This document shows, piece by piece, positions 25,903 to 34,916 of a DNA stretch of 64,000 nt. Under the pieces are notes generated by a model that saw only the letters and a list, made by a program, of their open reading frames with translations, ran no database searches and was not told where the DNA came from. The DNA lies in NCBI RefSeq assembly GCF_900105385.1, contig NZ_LT629772.1, positions 496,001 to 560,000 of the forward strand. Reading direction: 5' to 3'. Position numbers and translations under genes: made by a program. Every line of letters begins with the position of its first letter. Position 1 is the first letter of the stretch. Origin of the DNA: Microlunatus soli (GTDB taxonomy: Bacteria; Actinomycetota; Actinomycetes; Propionibacteriales; Propionibacteriaceae).

Positions 25903-26427
25903 ATGATCAACTTCAAGAAGCGAATCATTGCCTCTGCAGCTGTTGCGGCCGCCGGGCTCGGGGTCACGGCCGGCACCGCGGTGCTGCCGACCGCCGATGC
26001 CGCGGCGACGCCGCCGGCCAAGGCCAGCGACCTGAAGATCACCGCCAAGACCATCGACAACAGCAGCGCCGGGCACCACTACGCCTGGCTGACCTTCACC
26101 AACACCAGCGATCACAAGGTCTCGTTGCGAGGCTTCTCCGGGACCTCGTTCGTCGCCTACGACAACGGCACCCAGGTCGGCAAGTCCGCCCGCTGGCAGC
26201 ACGAGCACTCGCCGAAGACCGTCGTCCTCTCCCCCGGCAAGAAGACCAAGGAACTGGTGACGATGGCCGATCCGGGCGTCTTCGGCTCCGGCCACACCGT
26301 GACCGCGGACGGCTTCCGGGTCTACATCCCCGGCTCGACGGCGGCCGTCTTCGTCCCGTACAAGACCAAGGTCAGCACCCGCAACGTCGAGCAGCTCGCC
26401 GTGCAGCCGATCGGGATCCCCGCCTGA
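25903..26427 (+). CDS. Secreted DUF4232-like protein
   Basis: This 174-aa protein has a clear signal peptide: NFKKR, a hydrophobic core AAVAAAGLGVTAGTAVL, and a likely cleavage after ADAAA near residue 35. The mature part is an Ig-like beta sandwich in the DUF4232 style: AGHHYAWLTFTNTSDHKVSLRGFSG, then a loop, then VLSPGKKTKELVTM and TADGFRVYIPGSTAAVFVPY. The usual cysteines of DUF4232 are absent. It is an exported protein of unknown role. Its 3' end almost touches the convergent epimerase gene. Confidence 0.75.
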   Translation: MINFKKRIIASAAVAAAGLGVTAGTAVLPTADAAATPPAKASDLKITAKTIDNSSAGHHYAWLTFTNTSDHKVSLRGFSGTSFVAYDNGTQVGKSARWQHEHSPKTVVLSPGKKTKELVTMADPGVFGSGHTVTADGFRVYIPGSTAAVFVPYKTKVSTRNVEQLAVQPIGIPA

Positions 26428-26435
26428 TCACACCA

Positions 26436-27449
26436 TCAGGAGCCCTGGCGGACTTGCCAAGCGGACAGCAGTCGATCCTCGGTTTCCGGAGTCAGGCCGG
26501 ACCGGCGTTCCCGCCGCAGGCCGCGGTCACGTTCGTCGGCGAGGCAGCGTTCGACGGTGTCGGCCAGCGGACGGAGCCGCATCCCGGCCGCGCGGGCCGC
26601 GGCGTTGCTGCGGCACCCGAATCCGGTGTAGTCGGCGGGCAGCCAGAGCGGCAGCGAGTCCGGCCCGGCCCAGTAGCCGACACCGTGATCTACCAGGAAC
26701 CCGGGGTCGACAGCGATCCGGTTGCCGCGATGCCCGGCGGTCTGCTGGGACAGGTCGAGGACCTCGCTCAGCGGCCCGGGATCGCCTACTGCATTGAGGA
26801 TCCCGGTCTCCCCTCGCTCCGCGGCGTCGAGCAGCCAGCCGGCAAGATCATCGACGTCGATCACCTGGGTGAGCGCATCGGGTGTGTCCGGGACCAGCAC
26901 GTCGTCGGCGCCGCGCTCTTCCTGCCCGCCGCGTGCGAAGCGGCCCGGCCAGTAGCCGAAGCGGTCGCTGCTGTCGTCGGGGCCGACGATCAACCCGGCG
27001 CGGCTGATGTGCATCCGTTCGGCTGCCTGCTGGACCGCCTGTTCGCAGGCAACCTTCGCCGGGCCGTAGTCCTCATTGTCGGTGAACCGGTCTGCGCCGA
27101 GCGGTGTGTGCAGCGGACCGGACTCGTCCTGCCCCGGCGTGCTGTCGTCGGTGTACACCGACACCGTCGAGACCAGCGTCCAGTGGCCGGTGCGATCGGC
27201 CAACGCTCGCAGCGCCTCCCGCACCGGGCGCGGTTGCATCGCGACATCGATCACCGCCTCCCAGTCACCGGTTGCTTCGGCGTAGGCGTCGACCCCGTCG
27301 TCGCGGTCGGCCCGGATCCACTCCGCTCCCTCGGGCGGACGTCGCCTGCTGCCGCGGGCCAGGCAACTCACCTGATGCCCGCGCTCGACGGCCTGCCGAG
27401 CCGTCGCCGCGGACAGGAACGCCGTACCACCGAGGATCAGGATGCGCAT
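26436..27449 (-). CDS. NAD-dependent epimerase/dehydratase family protein
   Basis: This 337-aa extended SDR starts with MRILILGGTAFLSAATAR, a variant of the GGTGFLG NAD-binding loop. It includes VSTVSVYTDD (active-site Ser region), YGPAKVACEQAV (catalytic Tyr-x-x-x-Lys), a roughly 60-residue substrate lid and ITQVIDVDDLA-type metal-free end. ATG 27449 matches the first beta strand; an upstream ATG (27482) only adds polar residues. It resembles the epimerase at 49869–50861 but with low similarity. Substrate unknown. Confidence 0.82.
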   Translation of the reverse strand: MRILILGGTAFLSAATARQAVERGHQVSCLARGSRRRPPEGAEWIRADRDDGVDAYAEATGDWEAVIDVAMQPRPVREALRALADRTGHWTLVSTVSVYTDDSTPGQDESGPLHTPLGADRFTDNEDYGPAKVACEQAVQQAAERMHISRAGLIVGPDDSSDRFGYWPGRFARGGQEERGADDVLVPDTPDALTQVIDVDDLAGWLLDAAERGETGILNAVGDPGPLSEVLDLSQQTAGHRGNRIAVDPGFLVDHGVGYWAGPDSLPLWLPADYTGFGCRSNAAARAAGMRLRPLADTVERCLADERDRGLRRERRSGLTPETEDRLLSAWQVRQGS

Positions 27450-27712
27450 GAGCTCGATCCTGCCAGGACTGCGGCCGAGCATGGCCCGCCTCTTCCGTGA
27501 GCAGAATCCGTGCGGGTCACGACCAATCTGCTGTCCCGACGATCTGCTCCGGAAGATCGATCAGCTGTTCGACGCGCGGGAGTCCCACCTGAGCTGGGGC
27601 AATCCCGAGCGGTCCATGCCTTCGTGCGCTACAGATCGTCACCGCCCGCAGGACAGCCTGGCCGGAGCGGGCACCCGACGGGGCCCTCGGGCCGAGTAGG
27701 CTCCGTCGGCAT

Positions 27713-27894
27713 GGGGCGGCGTCGGGAGCGAGGTTCCACCGCACAGTGCGACAATCAACGATCTGTCGTCGTGCGGCGCCCGAGGAACCCTCGGGTGATG
27801 GTGATCATTCCGGCCGACGATCGCAGGCAACGCAGCGGGCTCCGCCCGCCTCTTTGCCCGCAGCACAGGACAGGTCGCAGTCCGACGCCGCCTC
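27713..27894 (+). ncRNA. Candidate retron msr–msd RNA
   Basis: The region directly upstream of the reverse transcriptase gene has the layout of a retron RNA. Possible a1/a2 arms are 27715–27725 (ggcggcgtcgg) and 27882–27892 (ccgacgccgcc), an exact 11-bp inverted repeat extendable to 14 with G·U pairs. Right after a1 stands AGCGAGG (27727–27733), like the branching-G context of retron Ec86. Inside are a hairpin 27739–27776 (CCGCAC/GTGCGG outside, CGACA/TGTCG inside), a 7-bp hairpin 27779–27795 and a 6-bp hairpin 27835–27849. No long msd stem is obvious, so the boundaries are uncertain. The upstream part of the non-coding stretch, 27450–27712, holds no gene. Confidence 0.45.
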
Positions 27895-27958
27895 CTCCCG
27901 GGCCGACGCGTCGAGGTCGGAGACCGACGGGCCACGGTCTGCACGACCGCGATGCCGG

Positions 27959-29305
27959 ATGAGCAGCAAGACGGTCCAGGACGATCTTGCTCGGCGTCTC
28001 GGTTATCGGATGCTCGCCGTCGAATGGGATCGTGATCATCTTCTGATCGGCTGTCGGCGCGCGCTCGGGTCCGCCCCGCCCTGGCTGGGGCCGGTGATCG
28101 ATGCCGTGCTGCAGCAATACCCGGTGAAACCGTCGGGCCGTCATCATGAGCTGACCGCTCTGATCGCTTCGACAGAAGAGTTCCAGGACGCCGTCTTCGT
28201 CAGCAGGTCCGGCCGGCACTGGCAGATCCGTTCGCTTCCGGTCGGTGATCTTGATCCGGACGAGCTGCGGATGGCGACTTCGCGCTGGCCGGTCCCGACT
28301 CTGGGGACGGAGGCTGCACTGGCCGATCTGCTCCGGGTGGATCTGCCGGTGCTGCTGTGGTTGGCCGACCCGAAACGGATGCTGCGCCGACGCCCGGACG
28401 GAGGTCTGCAGCCCTATCGCTATCGCTGGCTGGAGCGCCACGGCCGTACTCCCCGACTGCTGGAGATACCGGGACCACTGCTGCGACACGTCCAGCGTCG
28501 GCTGCTGGAGCGGGTGATCGATCGGATCCCGCCACACCCGGCGGCGTACGGGTTCGTCCGCGGTGGTGGACCGCACCGCAACGCGGCGCAGCATGTCGGT
28601 GCGGATTGGGTGATCAACTTCGACCTGCGGTCCTTCTTCGCCGGCGTCCGTACCGGACGCGTTGCCGGCATCTTCACCGCGGCCGGCTATCCGGCATCGG
28701 TCGTCGCGCTGCTGGCCGGGCTGGTCAGTCGGCCGACGCCGGAGTTCGTGCTGCGCGGCATGCCGGACGGTGGCGACCCGAGTGATCGGGCGCTGCTGCG
28801 GGCCCGACTGCGGGCGGCGCATCTGCCTCAGGGTTCGCCGAGCTCACCGGCGATCGCCAACCTGGTCGCCTTCAATCTCGACTGTCGACTCAACAGGTTG
28901 GCCAAGAACGCCGGCTTCGGCTACACCCGGTACGCCGACGATCTCACCTTCTCCGGCAGCGGACCACGACCGGCTGCGGGCTTCGTCCCGCTGGTGCGCA
29001 AGATCATCATCGACGAGGGCTTCGCGCCCAACGACCGCAAGCTCCGGATCCGGGGCCGCGGACAACGGCAGCTGGTGACCGGCATCGTGGTCAACCAGCA
29101 CACCAACCTGAGGCGTCGTGATCATGATCGGCTGCGGGCCGTGCTGCACGACGCGATCCGCAACGGACCCGACGCCGCCAACCGTGATCACCATCCCGAC
29201 TTCCGGGCGCATCTGGAGGGCCGGGTCGGCTGGGCCGAGCAACTCAACCCGACCCGCGGCGCCCGGCTCCGCAGGCAACTCGAGCTGATCAGTTGGCCCT
29301 CGTGA
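27959..29305 (+). CDS. Retron-type reverse transcriptase with N-terminal extension
   Basis: This is a 448-aa protein. Residues about 1–115 are an extension of no recognised family; the RT core is about 118–440. Core motifs are PRLLEIPGPLL, the retron-specific region X NAAQH (208–212), NFDLRSFF with Asp222, LPQGSPSSP (289–297), catalytic YADD (325–328) and region Y VTG (373–375), plus the thumb end VGWAEQLNPTRGARL. NAxxH and VTG together are diagnostic for retrons, which make a branched RNA-linked DNA and often serve in anti-phage defence. ATG 27959 is chosen because the in-frame upstream ATG 27746 lies inside the structured RNA. No separate effector gene is adjacent; the N-terminal region or a distant gene would have to act. 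It is flanked by unrelated housekeeping genes. Confidence 0.92.
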   Translation: MSSKTVQDDLARRLGYRMLAVEWDRDHLLIGCRRALGSAPPWLGPVIDAVLQQYPVKPSGRHHELTALIASTEEFQDAVFVSRSGRHWQIRSLPVGDLDPDELRMATSRWPVPTLGTEAALADLLRVDLPVLLWLADPKRMLRRRPDGGLQPYRYRWLERHGRTPRLLEIPGPLLRHVQRRLLERVIDRIPPHPAAYGFVRGGGPHRNAAQHVGADWVINFDLRSFFAGVRTGRVAGIFTAAGYPASVVALLAGLVSRPTPEFVLRGMPDGGDPSDRALLRARLRAAHLPQGSPSSPAIANLVAFNLDCRLNRLAKNAGFGYTRYADDLTFSGSGPRPAAGFVPLVRKIIIDEGFAPNDRKLRIRGRGQRQLVTGIVVNQHTNLRRRDHDRLRAVLHDAIRNGPDAANRDHHPDFRAHLEGRVGWAEQLNPTRGARLRRQLELISWPS

Positions 29306-29321
29306 TCTGCCCACACTGCAA

Positions 29322-29380
29322 CGGAATGTGAGCCGATGGCTGCCGATCCCCTCGGCTGACAGCCATCAGCTCACATTCGG
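29322..29380. repeat. Palindromic intergenic repeat, copy 2
   Basis: Arms 29322–29342 and 29360–29380 pair at 19 of 21 positions around a 17-nt loop; consensus with copy 1 is CCGAATGTGAGCYGATGGCT. It again sits between convergent 3' ends (29305 and 29429). Confidence 0.85.
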
Positions 29381-29428
29381 CGCGTGATCCGGTGGTCCGG
29401 GATCCCCGGGCTGGGTGTCAGCTGGGTG

Positions 29429-30184
29429 TCAGTGGATACCGCAGGTGCCGCGGCCGAGGGCGCCGAGCAGGTCGCGGTTCATCCGCGAGATGGTCTCCAG
29501 CGGGACACCCTTGGGGCAGGCGGCAGTGCATTCGCCGATGTTGGTGCAACCGCCGAAGCCCTCGGCGTCGTGCTGGGCGACCATGCCCAGCACCCGGGAG
29601 TCCCGTTCGGGCTGGCCCTGCGGCAGCAACCCCAGGTGGGTGATCTTGGCGGCGGTGAACAGCGTTGCCGAGCCGTTCGGGCAGGCCGCGACGCAGGCGC
29701 CGCAGCCGATGCAGGTGGCTGCGTCGAACGCGGTGTCGGCGTCGTCCTTCGGCACCGGCATCGCGTGACTGTCCGGCGCAGCCCCGGTCGGTGCGCTGAT
29801 GTAGCCGCCGGCCTGGATGATCCGGTCGAAGGCGCTGCGATCGACGATCAGATCCTTGACGATCGGGAAGCCCTCGGCGCGCCACGGCTCGATGTCGATG
29901 GTCTCGCCGTCGTCGAAGTAGCGCATGTGCAGCTGGCAGGTGGTGGTCTGGACCGGCCCGTGGGCCTCGCCGTTGATCACCAGTCCGCACATCCCGCAGA
30001 TACCCTCGCGGCAGTCACTGTCGAAGGCGATCGGATCGTCACCCTGCAGCGTCAGTCGCTCGTTGAGAACATCGAGCATCTCCAGGAAGGACATCTCCGC
30101 GTCGACACCGTCGACGTCGTAGCTGACCATCCGGCCTTCGGCCTGCGCGTTGGCCTGCCGCCAGACCCGTACGGTGATCTTCAC
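29429..30184 (-). CDS. sdhB: Succinate dehydrogenase iron–sulfur subunit (sdhCAB operon)
   Basis: This 251-aa electron-transfer subunit links the flavoprotein to quinone. The [2Fe-2S] ligands are in [11 protein letters not shown] and the later TTTCQLH. The 3Fe/4Fe clusters are in [14 protein letters not shown] and [14 protein letters not shown]. The GTG at 30184 opens [17 protein letters not shown]. The gene lies 64 nt after sdhA; that gap contains a copy of a dispersed sequence (30224–30240), an unusually long break for this operon. The subunit arrangement follows the type-B (single cytochrome b) complex II. Confidence 0.93.
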   Translation of the reverse strand: MKITVRVWRQANAQAEGRMVSYDVDGVDAEMSFLEMLDVLNERLTLQGDDPIAFDSDCREGICGMCGLVINGEAHGPVQTTTCQLHMRYFDDGETIDIEPWRAEGFPIVKDLIVDRSAFDRIIQAGGYISAPTGAAPDSHAMPVPKDDADTAFDAATCIGCGACVAACPNGSATLFTAAKITHLGLLPQGQPERDSRVLGMVAQHDAEGFGGCTNIGECTAACPKGVPLETISRMNRDLLGALGRGTCGIH

Positions 30185-30223
30185 GCGTTCGTCTCCATCT
30201 CTTCCATGATCAACTTTCCCAGT

Positions 30224-30240
30224 CCTTCGACGGGCTCAGG
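30224..30240. repeat. Dispersed repeat, copy in the sdhA–sdhB gap
   Basis: The sequence ccttcgacgggctcagg is shared, apart from one base, with 61425–61441. The motif (reverse complement cctgagcccgtcgaagg) is common between genes in many actinobacterial genomes. Here it lies inside an operon. Confidence 0.6.
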
Positions 30241-30248
30241 GGCCTTGA

Positions 30249-32258
30249 TCATTTGTAACTGCGCTGCTTCAGCTCGATGAACTCGTAGCTCAGGTCTTCC
30301 TTGTGCAGGATGGGTTTGCCGACCTCGCCGGGCTCCGGTGTCCCGCCGAACTCCCAGCCCGCGACGTAGGCGAAGTTGTCGTCGTCGCGGAGCGCCTCGC
30401 CGTCCTCGGTCTGGCTCTCGGAGCGGAAGTGACCGCCGCAGGACTCCCGACGGTGCAGCGCGTCGATGCACATCAACTCGCCCAGCTCGAGGAAGTCGGC
30501 GACCCGGCCGGCGCGCTCCAGGGCCTGGTTGAGTTCCTCGCCGGAGCCGAGCACCTTTACGTTGGTCCAGAACTCCTTGCGGAGTTCACGGATCTGGCCG
30601 ATCGCCTTCCGCAGGCCTTCCTCGTTGCGGTCCATCCCGCAGTATTCCCACATGATGTGGCCGAGCTCCTTGTGGAAGGAGTCGACCGTCCGTTCGCCGT
30701 TGATCGACAGCAGCCGGTCGATCCGGGTCCGGACGGACTCGAGCGCCTCGACGGCGGCCGGATGGTTCTCGTCGATCTTGTCGTACGGCCCGTCGGCCAG
30801 GTAGTCGTTGATCGTGTTCGGCAGCACGAAGTAGCCGTCGGCCAGACCCTGCATCAGGGCGCTGGCACCGAGCCGGTTGGCGCCGTGATCGGAGAAGTTG
30901 GCCTCACCGGCGACGTACAGCCCGGGGATGCTCGACTGCAGGTCGTAGTCGACCCACAGTCCGCCCATCACGTAGTGCACGGCCGGATAGATCCGCATCG
31001 GAACCTCGTACGGCGAATCACCGGTGATCCGCTCGTACATGTCGAACAGGTTGCCGTACTTCTCGTCGATCTGCTCCTTGCTCATCCGGGACAGCGCTTC
31101 GGCGAAGTCCAGGTAGACCCCGCGCCGGAAGTCGCCGACCTTGGGGCCGACACCCCGGCCCTCGTCACAGACGTACTTGGCGGCCCGGGAGGCGATGTCG
31201 CGCGGCACCAGGTTGCCGAAGGACGGGTAGATCCGTTCCAGGTAGTAGTCCCGATCGGCCTCTGGGATATCCCGCGGATCCTTCTCGCAGTCATCGGCGC
31301 TCTTCGGCACCCAGATCCGGCCGTCGTTGCGCAGCGACTCGCTCATCAACGTCAGCTTGGACTGGTAGTCACCGGACACCGGGATGCAGGTCGGGTGGAT
31401 CTGGGTGTAGCAGGGGTTGGCCATCAAAGCGCCCTTGCGGTGCGCCCGCCAGGCTGCGGTGACGTTGGAACCCATCGCGTTGGTGGACAGGTAGAACACG
31501 TTGCCGTAGCCGCCGGAGGCGAGCACCACCGCATCGGCGAAGTGGGTCTCCAACTCGCCGGTCACCATGTTCCGGGCGACGATCCCGCGGGCCTTACCGT
31601 CGACGACGATCAGTTCCTGCATCTCGTGCCGGGTGAACATCGACACGGTGCCGGCGGCGATCTGCCGCTCCAGGGCCTGATAGGCGCCGAGCAGCAGCTG
31701 CTGGCCGGTCTGACCGCGGGCGTAGAAGGTCCGCGACACCTGCACACCGCCGAAGGACCGGTTGTCCAGCATGCCGCCGTATTCGCGGGCGAACGGAACG
31801 CCCTGGGCCACGCACTGGTCGATGATCTGGGTGCTGACCTGGGACAGCCGGTAGACGTTGGTCTCCCGGGAACGGTAGTCGCCGCCCTTCACCGTGTCGT
31901 AGAAGAGCCGATAGACCGAGTCGCCGTCGTTGCGGTAGTTCTTGGCGGCGTTGATGCCACCCTGGGCTGCGATCGAGTGCGCCCGGCGCGGGCTGTCCTG
32001 ATAGCAGAAGCTCTTCACGTGCAGCCCGGACTCGCCGAGTGTGGCCGCGGCCGACGCTCCGGCCAGACCGGTGCCGATCACGATCACGCTCAGCTTGCGC
32101 CGGTTGGCCGGGTTGACCAGCTTGGCGGTGAAGATCCGCTTGTCCCACTTGTCCTGGATCGGACCGTCGGGTGCGGTGTCGTCGGCAATCGGGGCGCCGA
32201 CGGTGTAGAGATCGTCGGCGTCCAGCCCGGGCTGTGAAAGGGTTTGCGATTCGGACAT
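30249..32258 (-). CDS. sdhA: Succinate dehydrogenase flavoprotein subunit (sdhCAB operon)
   Basis: This 669-aa flavoprotein oxidises succinate to fumarate (or the reverse). A roughly 50-residue leader precedes the FAD dinucleotide fold [14 protein letters not shown]. The covalent-FAD histidine is in AHSIAAQGG. Substrate and active-site regions include [24 protein letters not shown] and [17 protein letters not shown]. Length and long C-terminal helical domain fit the Bacillus/Wolinella-type (type B) enzyme. The gene starts 11 nt after sdhC. Confidence 0.95.
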   Translation of the reverse strand: MSESQTLSQPGLDADDLYTVGAPIADDTAPDGPIQDKWDKRIFTAKLVNPANRRKLSVIVIGTGLAGASAAATLGESGLHVKSFCYQDSPRRAHSIAAQGGINAAKNYRNDGDSVYRLFYDTVKGGDYRSRETNVYRLSQVSTQIIDQCVAQGVPFAREYGGMLDNRSFGGVQVSRTFYARGQTGQQLLLGAYQALERQIAAGTVSMFTRHEMQELIVVDGKARGIVARNMVTGELETHFADAVVLASGGYGNVFYLSTNAMGSNVTAAWRAHRKGALMANPCYTQIHPTCIPVSGDYQSKLTLMSESLRNDGRIWVPKSADDCEKDPRDIPEADRDYYLERIYPSFGNLVPRDIASRAAKYVCDEGRGVGPKVGDFRRGVYLDFAEALSRMSKEQIDEKYGNLFDMYERITGDSPYEVPMRIYPAVHYVMGGLWVDYDLQSSIPGLYVAGEANFSDHGANRLGASALMQGLADGYFVLPNTINDYLADGPYDKIDENHPAAVEALESVRTRIDRLLSINGERTVDSFHKELGHIMWEYCGMDRNEEGLRKAIGQIRELRKEFWTNVKVLGSGEELNQALERAGRVADFLELGELMCIDALHRRESCGGHFRSESQTEDGEALRDDDNFAYVAGWEFGGTPEPGEVGKPILHKEDLSYEFIELKQRSYK

Positions 32259-32269
32259 GCTCAGTCCTC

Positions 32270-33028
32270 TCAGGAGATCAGGCCGGCGACGATCGACCAC
32301 GGCACCAGCAGGAAGCCGACGGCGATCAGGGCTGCCACGATGTAGGCGATCACGTTGATCCGTCGGCGGGCAGCGGCGCTGGTGTTCAGCCCCAGCGTGG
32401 CCAGCGCACTCCAGACGCCGTGCCGCAGATGGAAGGCCAGCGCCAGCAGAGCGATGGTGTAGACCGCGACGACCCACCAGACCCCGAACGAGTTCAACAC
32501 CCGGTCGTACGGGCTCGGCGACGCACCGCCCGGATGGATCGTTCCGGTGGTCAGGTTGAGGATGTGGAAGATCACGTAGAGAGCGATCACCACACCACCC
32601 CAGCGGAGCGTGAACGAAGCGTAGCTGCGCTGCACGCCGCGCCGGTTCTTCGTCGACTCGTACCGTTTTCCGGCCCCCTTGCGGGCCTTCCAGTCGCGCG
32701 CGGTCAGCCGGATCGCGGAGTAGATGTGCGCTCCGACGGCGAGCAGCAGAACCACCCGGAGGATCCAGAAGAATCCGTCGTACGGGAGGATCGGCTCACC
32801 AAGGATGTGCAGGTGATGGGCGTAGGTGTTGAACATGTCCCGACCGCCGAAGGCCATCAGGTTGCCGTACATGTGCGCCAGCAGGAACAACACCATGATC
32901 AAACCGCTGGCCGCCATCAGGGCCTTCAGGGCGATCGTCGACCGCCAGGCCTTCTGCCGCGAGGTCAGTGATCTGCCTGGTGTCGTCGTTTTCGGTGTTG
33001 TACCCGGTGTGGGTGTCGTCGTCGCCAC
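32270..33028 (-). CDS. sdhC: Succinate dehydrogenase cytochrome b subunit (single-polypeptide anchor)
   Basis: This 252-aa integral membrane protein has five TM helices. Haem-ligand histidine candidates are in [41 protein letters not shown] and [12 protein letters not shown] single anchor with several conserved His marks the di-haem type-B complex II rather than separate SdhC/SdhD chains. The N-terminal 20 residues are Thr/Pro-rich and cytosolic. GTG 33028 has no Shine-Dalgarno and follows a possible −10 (TAGTGT) by about 10 nt, so the mRNA may be leaderless. It is the first gene of sdhCAB. Confidence 0.93.
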   Translation of the reverse strand: MATTTPTPGTTPKTTTPGRSLTSRQKAWRSTIALKALMAASGLIMVLFLLAHMYGNLMAFGGRDMFNTYAHHLHILGEPILPYDGFFWILRVVLLLAVGAHIYSAIRLTARDWKARKGAGKRYESTKNRRGVQRSYASFTLRWGGVVIALYVIFHILNLTTGTIHPGGASPSPYDRVLNSFGVWWVVAVYTIALLALAFHLRHGVWSALATLGLNTSAAARRRINVIAYIVAALIAVGFLLVPWSIVAGLIS

Positions 33029-33215
33029 GCGGCCAACACTAGACCTTTGACCGTGGTGGCATTAACTCAGGACACCTCGGTGTGGCCAATCCCTCACTCG
33101 GTCGGTGACCCGCGCCACATCGCGGACCTGTGGGCGTGACGCCGACCACACCGGACCGGGTCCTTGGCCGGTCGGTCGGCGGGCCGTCGGAACGGCCGAG
33201 CCGTCCTCAGGGCGG

Positions 33216-33632
33216 TCAGAAGACCAGCATGATCAACACCACCACGGAGGCGACGATGCCGAGCATCGCCGCGCCGTAACAGATCACCGCCACCAAGGTG
33301 CGTTGCTTGACCTGAAGTCCGTCGTAGAGGGTGTAGCGGAACCGGTGGCCGGCATGGATCAGCATCATCACCAGCGCGACCAGCAGCACCAGACCGGTGA
33401 GCGGATGGCTGAGCAGAGCCTCCAGACCGGCGAAGTCCGGACGCACCCAGCCCAGCGGCAGCGCCAGCCCGAAGAGCACGATCAAGATCGGCAACAGGAT
33501 GGCTGCGATCACCCCACCGCCGCTGAACCCCAGCCAGACGAAGGGTTCGAGATGCAGCTTGCGCCGAGCCGCTGCAGCGGGGCGGCTGGACGGGCGGTGG
33601 GCGGTGCCGCCGGCGTTCGCGGCGCTGCTCAT
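33216..33632 (-). CDS. frdD: Fumarate reductase subunit D
   Basis: This 138-aa anchor has a polar N-terminus, then three TM helices (about 35–62, 73–92, 112–136). HLEPFVWLGFSGGGVIAAILLPILI, HPLTGLVLLVALVMMLIHAGHRFRYTLYD and CYGAAMLGIVASVVVLI match FrdD. It forms the membrane part of a type-D (no-haem, E. coli-like) quinol:fumarate reductase together with FrdC. It overlaps frdC by 4 nt. A 187-nt non-coding stretch separates it from sdhC. Confidence 0.9.
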   Translation of the reverse strand: MSSAANAGGTAHRPSSRPAAAARRKLHLEPFVWLGFSGGGVIAAILLPILIVLFGLALPLGWVRPDFAGLEALLSHPLTGLVLLVALVMMLIHAGHRFRYTLYDGLQVKQRTLVAVICYGAAMLGIVASVVVLIMLVF

Positions 33633-34015
33633 CGGACCACCAGCCAGAACACGACCGCGGAGACGATCGCCAGCACGACGTACTGGGCGGCGACGATCGC
33701 CGAGCCCGGCACCCGGCGGCCGCCGGCCTTGAGCACCATCGCCCGCGGGGTGAGCAGGAACCAGGTCACCGTGTGCAGCAGCACGAACAGCAGGGCGACG
33801 ACGTTGATGATCACCACCCACGGGCTGTTCGCCCAGTCCAGGAAGTCGCGGTAGGCCGACTCCCCTCGCGCGACGGCGAACAGCAACAGCAACAGATAGA
33901 CGCAGAACCAGCCGACGAAGATGCTGCTCAGCTCCCGCAGCACGAACAGCAGATAGGTCCGTTTCCGGGTCCACCACCAGGTCGACATCGGGCGGCGTTG
34001 ATTGATCGTGCTCAT
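33629..34015 (-). CDS. frdC: Fumarate reductase subunit C
   Basis: This 128-aa anchor has three TM helices. Family signs are PMSTWWWTRKRTYLLFVLRELSS, followed by FLDWANSPWVVIINVVALLFVLLHTVTWF and the C-terminal TM. Short basic and aromatic residues near WWW-TRK contact quinone at the cytosolic side in the family. ATG 34015 is chosen; two upstream ATG/GTG codons would add unrelated sequence. It overlaps frdD (ATGA) and sits 34 nt after frdB. Confidence 0.9.
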   Translation of the reverse strand: MSTINQRRPMSTWWWTRKRTYLLFVLRELSSIFVGWFCVYLLLLLFAVARGESAYRDFLDWANSPWVVIINVVALLFVLLHTVTWFLLTPRAMVLKAGGRRVPGSAIVAAQYVVLAIVSAVVFWLVVR

Positions 34016-34049
34016 CGCCGGCCGCCGATCGTCGCCCACTCCGCGATGA

Positions 34050-34913
34050 TCATCGGGCACCTCGCGGCAACAGGATCGCCTTGACCTGTTCGGTGGCTGC
34101 CTTCAGCTTGTAGCGCTGGATGGCCGAGGCGGGATCGACGTGCTTGGGACAGACCCGGGTGCACTCACCGACGAAGGTGCAGCCCCAGACACCCTCCTTC
34201 TCGATCAGCACGTCGAGCCGTTCCCGGGCGCCCCGGTCGCGGGAGTCCAGGTCGTAGCGTTCGGCCAGCGCGATCGCCGCCGGACCGGCGAAATCGGGAT
34301 CCAGTCCGTAGACCGGGCAGGCGGAATAGCAGAGCATGCAGTTGATGCAGCCGCTGAACTGCTGATAGGCGTCCAGCTCGTCCGGGGTCTGCAGGTACTC
34401 CCCGCCCTCGACCGTCGCGTTGTCCAGGTCGGGGTCGTCGCGGATGATCCACGGTTTGACCTTGGGCAACGTGGTCAGGAAGTCGTCGATGTCGACGACC
34501 AGGTCCCGGACCACCGGGAAGTTGGCCAGCGGCTCGACCCGGACCGGACCGGGGGTGAAGTCGGTCAGGAAGGTGCCGCAGGACAGCCGTGGCGAGCCCT
34601 GGATGTTCATCCCGCAACTGCCGCAGACACCCATCCGGCAGGACCAGCGGTAGGACAGTGTCGGGTCGATGGTGTTCTTGATGTGGTTCAGCCCGTCCAG
34701 CACCGTCCAGTCGTCACGCAGCGGAACGTCGTACTCCTGCCACTGGATCGGATCGTCGACGGCGACCGAACCCGTCGTCGGATCCGGTGCGTAGCGGGCG
34801 ACCTTGAGCCCGATCGTGCCGCGGGCCTCCGCGGCCGCCGCACTCGGCGCCTTCGTGCCCGGCACACCGCTGTTCGAGCCCGGTTCGCTGTTCGATCTGG
34901 TGGGATCGGTCAT
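34050..34913 (-). CDS. frdB: Fumarate reductase iron–sulfur subunit
   Basis: This 287-aa protein carries a [2Fe-2S] cluster ([16 protein letters not shown] with later LSCGTF). The two C-terminal clusters are in [15 protein letters not shown] and [18 protein letters not shown] Ser/Ala-rich N-terminal extension of about 30 residues precedes the ferredoxin fold. It moves electrons from menaquinol (through FrdCD) to FrdA. It lies 3 nt after frdA, so the two are co-translated. Confidence 0.93.
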   Translation of the reverse strand: MTDPTRSNSEPGSNSGVPGTKAPSAAAAEARGTIGLKVARYAPDPTTGSVAVDDPIQWQEYDVPLRDDWTVLDGLNHIKNTIDPTLSYRWSCRMGVCGSCGMNIQGSPRLSCGTFLTDFTPGPVRVEPLANFPVVRDLVVDIDDFLTTLPKVKPWIIRDDPDLDNATVEGGEYLQTPDELDAYQQFSGCINCMLCYSACPVYGLDPDFAGPAAIALAERYDLDSRDRGARERLDVLIEKEGVWGCTFVGECTRVCPKHVDPASAIQRYKLKAATEQVKAILLPRGAR

Positions 34914-34916
34914 CGA

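Noticed and set aside
27746-27958. 71-codon in-frame upstream extension of the reverse transcriptase
   Set aside because: Amino-acid content is low-complexity, and the stretch carries the stacked hairpins of the candidate msr–msd RNA; the RT family starts near 27959.
30303-32237. 644-codon plus-strand open frame
   Set aside because: Antisense to sdhA, which has complete FAD and active-site motifs.
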